A stretch of DNA of 64,000 nt from Opitutaceae bacterium (GTDB lineage: Bacteria > Verrucomicrobiota > Verrucomicrobiia > Opitutales > Opitutaceae): the NCBI GenBank assembly GCA_030693515.1, contig JAUYAK010000010.1:151111-215110 (forward strand). Reading direction: 5' to 3'. Within the stretch, counting starts at the first letter, position 1, and the number at the start of each line of letters is the position of its first letter. Positions 59,010-64,000 of this stretch are shown here, in pieces. The position numbers and the translations under genes are program-made. The notes under the pieces were generated by a model. It searched no databases. It saw only the letters and a program-made list of their open reading frames with translations, and was not told the origin of the DNA.

Positions 59010-61967
59010 ATGATCACCTCCACTCCCAGCCTCTGGCGCCCATTCCTTGCCCTCCTCGTCTTCAGCGCCGTGTTCCTCGGCGCAGAGGGTTCACTCGCAG
59101 CCGCCGACGCCACCGGCAGCATCACCGGCAACATCGCCAACACCTCCACGGGTAATCTTCTCTCTGGCGCGCGCATCGAGGTGCCCGCCCTCGGCCGCGT
59201 GGTGCTCAGCGATGACACCGGCCGCTACGATCTCGCCGGCCTGCCTGCGGGCACGCACGAACTCGTCGCGACCTATCTCGGCCTCGATCCGATGAGGGTC
59301 TCGGTCAACGTCACCGCCGGTCAGCGCGCGGTGCGCAACTTCGATCTCACGACCGGCATCTATAAACTACAGGCGTTCACCGTGTCTGGCGAACGCGAGG
59401 GCAATGCCGCCGCCCTCACCGCGCAGCGCAACGCCACCAATCTCAAGAACGTCATCGCCATCGACGCCTACGGCAATCTGCCCAACATGAACGCGAGCGA
59501 ACTCGCCGTGCTCCTGCCCGGTGTCGCCGGCAACCTCTCCGACGAGGGCAATGTCGTCGGTTTCACCATCCGTGGCATGCCGCCCGCGATGAACACCATC
59601 ACCATCGACGGCGCGCTCATGGCCAGCCAGGGCGGCGCTGCTCGCGCCACGCGCATCCACACCATCACCGGCTCCATGTTCGACTCGCTCGAACTCACCA
59701 AAGGCCACACCCCCGACAAGGAATCCGGCTCGCTCGGCGGCACTGTCAACCTCAAGAGCCGCTCGCCGCTCAGCATGAAGGAAAAGCGCCGCGTCACCTA
59801 CAACTTCTCCACACGCCTCGCCCCCTCCTTCTCGCAGCAGATTCCGATGCGCGAGGATCACCCCGTGCACCCGCTGCTCAACGTCGCCTACCAGGAGAAA
59901 TTCTCCATCTTCGGCTCGGCCGATGAAAATTTCGCCGTCGCCGTGAATCTCTTCTACAGCGAGCAGGCCGTCGGCTTCTTCAGCACCACGCGCGATTTCC
60001 AAAACACCCCGAACCAGCCCGCGTATGTCTGGGACTATCGCACGCAGGACAACTACAACAACCGCAAGCAATCCAGCATCAACACGAAGTTCGACTACCG
60101 CCTTTCGCCCAACACCAAGGTCTCGCTCAACCTGATCTATAATGACGCGATGGAGCGCTTCCGCCTGCGCTACCTCTTCCGCGCCTTCACCGGCAACCAG
60201 AACACCGTGCCCAGCGCCACCTCCGGTGTGATTCCCGGCTTCACGAATCGCATCACCTCGGTGCGGCCGATTGCCGCCTCGACCATCGATATCACCTCCC
60301 AGATGTCGAATTTCTTCCACCGTCAACGGCACGCCGACATCGGCGTCGAGCAGACCTTCGGCCCCCTCCAGCTCGACTACAATGCCGTCGCCAGCAACGA
60401 CCACATCAACGGCGGCGGCGGCGACGGCGGCGTGCTCGTCAACCGCGTCACCAACGTCGGCTGGACCCTCGATCGCACCGCCTCCGATCTCTACCCGCGC
60501 TTCATCCAGACCGGCGGTCCCGACATCGCGAACCCCGCCAGCTACCGGCCCAACAGCCTCAACTTCGCCGACAACTTCGACGCGCACGAGATCCGCGAGA
60601 TTCGCGGCAACGCCCGCTACAAGCTGTCCACCGATTTCCCGCTCTACCTCAAGACCGGCTTCCGCCTCCGCGAAGAAAGCGTCTCCGGCGAATCGCGCGG
60701 GACCACGCGCTACATTTTCACCGGCACGAACTCCGGCCAGCTCCCCACCGACCCGACCATCGAGACCTTCGGCAATCACAAGACCGGCCTGCGCATCCCG
60801 GCATGGAATGCCAACGCCGTCAGCCGCGGCCGCGTCCCCGTCGATTCGTCGCTCTGGCGGGAAGACGTCTACTTCCGCGAGATGACCCGCTTCACCAACG
60901 CGGACGGCGTCGAAGAGACGGTCACCGCCGGCTACGTCATGGCCCAGGGCTCCGTCAAGCGCACCGGCTTCATCGTCGGCGTCCGCACTGAGCGCACCGA
61001 AGACGAAAGCTACGGCACGCCCCGCAGCCGCATCCCGAGCACGGCCGCCCAACAAACCAACGATCCCATCGGCTCCGCCCAGCGCGACTACGCCGGCAAC
61101 CGCCGCACGCTGAAGGGCGACTACACGAAATCGTTTCCCAGCGCCCACCTCACGCAGGACCTCACGCCGAACCTCAAGGCCCGCCTCAGCTGGTCGAACA
61201 GCTTCGGTCGCCCGCCGCTCTCCAACCTCACCCCCCTGGAGACCGTCAATGAAACCAACCAGACGCTCACGATCAACAATCCCAGCCTCCGCCCGCAGAT
61301 CGCCGAAAGCTGGGACACGAGCCTCGAGTATTATTTCGAGCCGGTCGGCAGCCTCTCGGTCAGTTGGTTCCACAAGACGATCGACGACTACTTCGTGAAC
61401 AACGTCGAATCCGGCACCGTCGGCCCGGGCGCCGACAACGGCTACGCTGGCGAGTATTCCGGCTTCACGCTGCTCTCTCGCGCCAACCTCGGCACCGCCG
61501 TCGTGCAGGGCTGGGAGTTCAGCTTTCAGCAACAGTTCACCTACCTCCCCGGCGCACTCAAAGGCCTCGGTCTCTCCGTGAACCTCACCGTGCTCGACAC
61601 CCGCGGCAACTTCGGCGGCACCGCCACCCGCCGCACCGGCGAGGTGCCCGGCTTCGTCCCGCGCACGGGCAATGTCATTCTCTCCTGGAGACACCGCGGC
61701 TTCGGCGCCCGCCTCGTCGCCAATCGCACCGGCGAATACATCAACGCCTTCACCAACGGCAGCCCGGGGCGCAACCAATACATTCGCTCCCGCACGACCG
61801 TGAACGCCGGCCTCGCCTATCAGTGGCGCCCGTCGGTCAGTTTCTCCGTCGACGTGCAGAACGTGTTCAACGCCCCTCAGCAGTTCTTCCGCGGCAATCC
61901 CGATCAGATGTCCGAGACCCGCATCCCCGGCACGACCGTGACATTCGGCGTCAGCGGACGCTTCTGA
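59010..61967 (+). CDS. TonB-dependent receptor with carboxypeptidase-like regulatory domain
   Basis: The 985-residue precursor has a basic N-terminus and hydrophobic signal (LLVFSAVFLGAEGSLAA), a carboxypeptidase D-like sandwich at about 35-115 (GSITGNIANTSTGNLLSGAR, DDTGRYDLAGLPAGTHELVA), a plug domain at about 130-250 (GNLPNMNASELAVLLPGVAG, VVGFTIRGMPPAMNTITIDG) and a barrel ending in PGTTVTFGVSGRF. It is the same class as the receptor at 32731 but not closely identical. It is divergent from the lactonase operon across a 166-base gap, so both may respond to the same sugar signal. Confidence 0.95.
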   Translation: MITSTPSLWRPFLALLVFSAVFLGAEGSLAAADATGSITGNIANTSTGNLLSGARIEVPALGRVVLSDDTGRYDLAGLPAGTHELVATYLGLDPMRVSVNVTAGQRAVRNFDLTTGIYKLQAFTVSGEREGNAAALTAQRNATNLKNVIAIDAYGNLPNMNASELAVLLPGVAGNLSDEGNVVGFTIRGMPPAMNTITIDGALMASQGGAARATRIHTITGSMFDSLELTKGHTPDKESGSLGGTVNLKSRSPLSMKEKRRVTYNFSTRLAPSFSQQIPMREDHPVHPLLNVAYQEKFSIFGSADENFAVAVNLFYSEQAVGFFSTTRDFQNTPNQPAYVWDYRTQDNYNNRKQSSINTKFDYRLSPNTKVSLNLIYNDAMERFRLRYLFRAFTGNQNTVPSATSGVIPGFTNRITSVRPIAASTIDITSQMSNFFHRQRHADIGVEQTFGPLQLDYNAVASNDHINGGGGDGGVLVNRVTNVGWTLDRTASDLYPRFIQTGGPDIANPASYRPNSLNFADNFDAHEIREIRGNARYKLSTDFPLYLKTGFRLREESVSGESRGTTRYIFTGTNSGQLPTDPTIETFGNHKTGLRIPAWNANAVSRGRVPVDSSLWREDVYFREMTRFTNADGVEETVTAGYVMAQGSVKRTGFIVGVRTERTEDESYGTPRSRIPSTAAQQTNDPIGSAQRDYAGNRRTLKGDYTKSFPSAHLTQDLTPNLKARLSWSNSFGRPPLSNLTPLETVNETNQTLTINNPSLRPQIAESWDTSLEYYFEPVGSLSVSWFHKTIDDYFVNNVESGTVGPGADNGYAGEYSGFTLLSRANLGTAVVQGWEFSFQQQFTYLPGALKGLGLSVNLTVLDTRGNFGGTATRRTGEVPGFVPRTGNVILSWRHRGFGARLVANRTGEYINAFTNGSPGRNQYIRSRTTVNAGLAYQWRPSVSFSVDVQNVFNAPQQFFRGNPDQMSETRIPGTTVTFGVSGRF

Positions 61968-62120
61968 AACTTTCGCCGCGTGGGGGGAGGCGCGCCACCC
62001 CACGCAAGCTAGCGTTGATTCCCGACCTACCGGGGTGTGCTGGGTATTGCGCGAATGTGCCTAGCCTATTGGCCCATTCGCGCTGTTAAGGGTTGAACAT
62101 TCATTGCTGTTACAAGCAAC

Positions 62121-62660
62121 TTGCGGCTGACCTCCGCCGTGCAAAAGACCCTAGCACCCAATCCCCCCCTCCACCCCGAAACAGAGCGCCTGCCCGATCT
62201 AAAGGTGCAGACGTTCACACTGCACACTGGGCGCTCCAGTTGCCACTCCACGCCTCCGTCCCCACCTCCGCCCGCCCATCCCAAACGCACCGTCCTCATC
62301 GTCGACGACGAGGAGGCTGTGCGCACGCTCGTGCGGGTGCTCGTTGAGCGACGCGACGCCCAAGCCCTGCTCGCATCCGACGGAGTCGAGGCCCTTAAGA
62401 TTTACGCCGCCCACTCCGCCGAGATTGGCGTGATCCTCACCGATATCCACATGCCGAATCTCAACGGCCTCGGCCTCATCCGCACACTCCGCGCCAAAGG
62501 TGCTCCGCCGCCCGTGGTCGTCATGTGCGGACAGCTCGACGAGAACCTACTCGCCGCCCTCACCGCCGAAAACGTCGCCTGCGTGCTGCCCAAGCCTTTC
62601 CAAATCGCCGAATTCGAAGCCGTGATCGCGCTGCTGCCCGCGCCGGTCGCGACCGCCTAG
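62121..62660 (+). CDS. Single-domain response regulator with low-complexity N-terminal extension
   Basis: A receiver domain spans about residues 55-170 of the 179-residue product: TVLIVDDEEAVRTLVRVL, the phosphoacceptor Asp in VILTDIHMPNLNGLG, and the Lys in VLPKPFQ. There is no DNA-binding output domain, so it works as a CheY-like phosphate receiver. The N-terminal about 55 residues are Pro/Ser/His-rich and poorly conserved-looking, and the longest frame begins with TTG at 62121; a GTG start near codon 29 or further in is possible. No partner kinase is adjacent. It converges on the dipeptidase gene with a 4-base overlap. Confidence 0.8.
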   Translation: MRLTSAVQKTLAPNPPLHPETERLPDLKVQTFTLHTGRSSCHSTPPSPPPPAHPKRTVLIVDDEEAVRTLVRVLVERRDAQALLASDGVEALKIYAAHSAEIGVILTDIHMPNLNGLGLIRTLRAKGAPPPVVVMCGQLDENLLAALTAENVACVLPKPFQIAEFEAVIALLPAPVATA

Positions 62661-63796
62661 GCCCGCCGCGCCCCGCGCATGACGCGCAGCGTGTTTTCCC
62701 CCCAGAGCTTCGCCAGTTCGGACTCACGCCAGCCGCGGGCGACCAGCGCCGCCGTGATGTTCGGAAAGTCGGCCACATCGCGCAGGCCGTCAAAACCGCC
62801 GCCACCGCCGTCGAGATCGCAACCGATGCCCACGTGATCGATCCCAGCCACAGCGACCGTATGTTCGATGTGGCGGATAAAGTCCTTGAGCGTCACGCGC
62901 GGGTTGGGCCAAGCCGCGCATGCCACATCGTAGTCGCGATCCTCGGCGGCCAGCGCCTCGGGCGTTGGCACCGTGTCGGTGTAGCGCATGAGCACTTCCG
63001 CGCACGCCTGGGTGCGGAGGTTGCCGGGAGCGTCCACGAGAGAGATCGGCAGCGCGTTGATGTGCAGCACGCCACCCTTGCGCGCCAGTTCGCGCAGGAG
63101 ATCGTCGCCGATGTTGCGTGGATGATCGCAGCAAGCCCGCGGGCCGCTGTGCGAAAGCACGACGGGCGCGCGCGACACCTCCAGCAGATCGCGCAGCGCA
63201 CCGTCGCTCGCATGCGAGGCGTCGAGCACCATGCCGAGGCGGTTGCACTCGGCCACGACCTCGCGCCCAAACGGACTCAGCCCGCCCCACTCCGCCCCGC
63301 GCGGATCGGTCGAAGAGTCGGCGAGCTCGTTGTTGGCCATGTGCGTGAGGCCGAGCATGCGCACGCCGAGCGCGTGGAATTTGGCGACGTTCGCCACGTC
63401 GTGCCCCAGCGAGTAGGCGTTCTCGATGCTCAGGTAGATCGCGCGCTTGCCCTCGGCTTTGAGCCGCGGCCCGTCTTCCGCCGTGAGGGCAAGCGAACAG
63501 GTGCTGGCGTTGGCGCGAATCACCTCGTGAGTGCGATCGAAGCACCGCACCGCGCGCTCATGCACGACGCGCCACGCCTCAGGCGTCCGCGCCATCTGGC
63601 CGACATAAACCGCCAACACCATCGCATCCATCCCGCCCTCGCGGAGCCGCGGCAGATCGATCTGCGAATGATCGGTCGCGTGGTCGTGCCGCGCGGAGAA
63701 ATCCCACCCCTCTCGCATCAGCGATGCCGTCGGCGTATCGCTGTGCGTGTCGAGGGTGAAGAGCCGCTCGTGGAGGGCGCGGGCGTCGGCGTTCAT
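62657..63796 (-). CDS. Membrane dipeptidase family (M19) peptidase
   Basis: The 379-residue protein matches renal-dipeptidase-like M19 enzymes. Near the N-terminus, LDTHSDTP carries the zinc-binding His-x-Asp; IYLSIENAYSLG provides the bridging Glu; LGLTHMANNELADSSTD and VLSHSGPRACCDHPRN hold further metal-ligand His residues; and HVGIGCDLDGGGGGFDGLRD contains the terminal Asp. No signal peptide is seen, so it is cytoplasmic. It hydrolyses dipeptides, possibly with a preference for D-amino acid C-termini, as in many bacterial members. Confidence 0.93.
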   Translation of the reverse strand: MNADARALHERLFTLDTHSDTPTASLMREGWDFSARHDHATDHSQIDLPRLREGGMDAMVLAVYVGQMARTPEAWRVVHERAVRCFDRTHEVIRANASTCSLALTAEDGPRLKAEGKRAIYLSIENAYSLGHDVANVAKFHALGVRMLGLTHMANNELADSSTDPRGAEWGGLSPFGREVVAECNRLGMVLDASHASDGALRDLLEVSRAPVVLSHSGPRACCDHPRNIGDDLLRELARKGGVLHINALPISLVDAPGNLRTQACAEVLMRYTDTVPTPEALAAEDRDYDVACAAWPNPRVTLKDFIRHIEHTVAVAGIDHVGIGCDLDGGGGGFDGLRDVADFPNITAALVARGWRESELAKLWGENTLRVMRGARRA

Positions 63797-63878
63797 GTCG
63801 AGGCTGCTGGGTTGCGGGTGGGCGGGCGCGTCCCCGCGCCCGCATGGATCGAATATCCTAATACCAACGTCCCATAGC

Positions 63879-64000
63879 TTATAGACTATAGATTGGTGCG
63901 CCAGAGTTTACCTGATCGGCGAGCCAGCGGTGGATGAGACCCGCGACTTTGGCCGGTTGGGTCCATTCGCGTGAGGCGGCGAAGAGGTGATCTTCCAAGC
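63879..64000 (-). CDS. C-terminal fragment of a gene running off the right edge
   Basis: On the minus strand one frame stays open from the window edge to a TAA at 63879, encoding DHLFAASREWTQPAKVAGLI and a short tail. The amphipathic helix and sensible composition suggest the end of a real gene, perhaps an alpha/beta hydrolase, but 40 residues are too few to identify it. It is separated by 82 bases from the dipeptidase start. Confidence 0.5.
   Translation of the reverse strand, partial: LEDHLFAASREWTQPAKVAGLIHRWLADQVNSGAPIYSL

Noticed and set aside
59367..62003. An 878-codon open frame antisense to the third TonB receptor
   Set aside because: It is a GC-rich shadow frame with Gly/Val/Ala-biased, non-globular sequence and no recognisable motif, while the plus strand encodes a complete receptor.
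1..64000. CRISPR arrays, tRNA and rRNA genes
   Set aside because: I looked for regularly spaced direct repeats, T-loop and acceptor patterns and conserved rRNA words and saw none; only the SRP RNA was found. A covariance-model scan would settle this.

Overview
The window is GC-rich, densely coded DNA from a bacterium of the Verrucomicrobiota, most likely the Opitutaceae. This placement is inferred from gene content: paired DUF1549/DUF1553 and DUF1501 genes, large heme-binding CxxCH 'dehydrogenase' proteins of the PVC type, carboxypeptidase-regulatory-domain TonB receptors, a sulfatase, and many secreted oxidoreductases. No rRNA, tRNA, CRISPR array, prophage or intact insertion sequence was recognised. 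The one structural RNA found is the signal recognition particle RNA just upstream of dnaX.

Layout. 1-10.7 kb: an MFS transporter tail, a small membrane protein, a CPA2-type antiporter, a secreted PQQ-type beta-propeller, pyrH-frr-proB, a DUF4139 protein, a UvrD/PcrA-type helicase and an alpha/beta hydrolase. 11.0-18.1 kb: a tightly overlapping signalling operon of TonB-dependent receptor, YfiR-like periplasmic protein, CHASE8-like/HAMP histidine kinase, REC-HK-REC hybrid and REC-PAS protein. 18.2-24.8 kb: sulfatase, accA, a YmdB-like phosphodiesterase, acetolactate synthase and a type II glutamine synthetase with a good sigma-54 promoter. 25.1-30.1 kb: a minimal kinase-like protein with a PP2C phosphatase and a GGCT-like protein, then dnaX, SRP RNA, and a three-gene ECF sigma cassette. 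30.2-47.6 kb: a carbohydrate (probably amino-sugar or sugar-acid) utilisation region with a TonB receptor, two heme-binding dehydrogenases, NagA/NagB-like enzymes, a DapA-like aldolase, an epimerase, a TIM-barrel isomerase and two Gfo/Idh/MocA proteins. 47.6-48.5 kb: a decayed segment with a pseudogene. 48.5-64 kb: DUF1549/1553 plus DUF1501, a NERD protein, a hydrolase, a FAD oxidoreductase, a lactonase, a TonB receptor, a response regulator and a membrane dipeptidase.

The most notable points are these. (1) dnaX carries an A10 tract with an in-phase A-AAA-AAG heptamer; the zero frame stops two codons after it, and a 132-residue extension lies in the -1 frame, so the long (tau) product would be the slippage product. 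(2) The YfiR-type operon has a histidine kinase where YfiN would have a diguanylate cyclase, and a TonB receptor at the outer membrane. (3) A 63-bp palindromic repeat is inserted in frame in the DUF1553 gene, with a related intergenic copy 5 kb away. (4) An imperfect CACAGAG inverted repeat supplies the start codon of proB. (5) Two genes are visibly broken: a DegT-type aminotransferase (in-frame TAA) and a small conserved hypothetical gene (frameshift plus stop).
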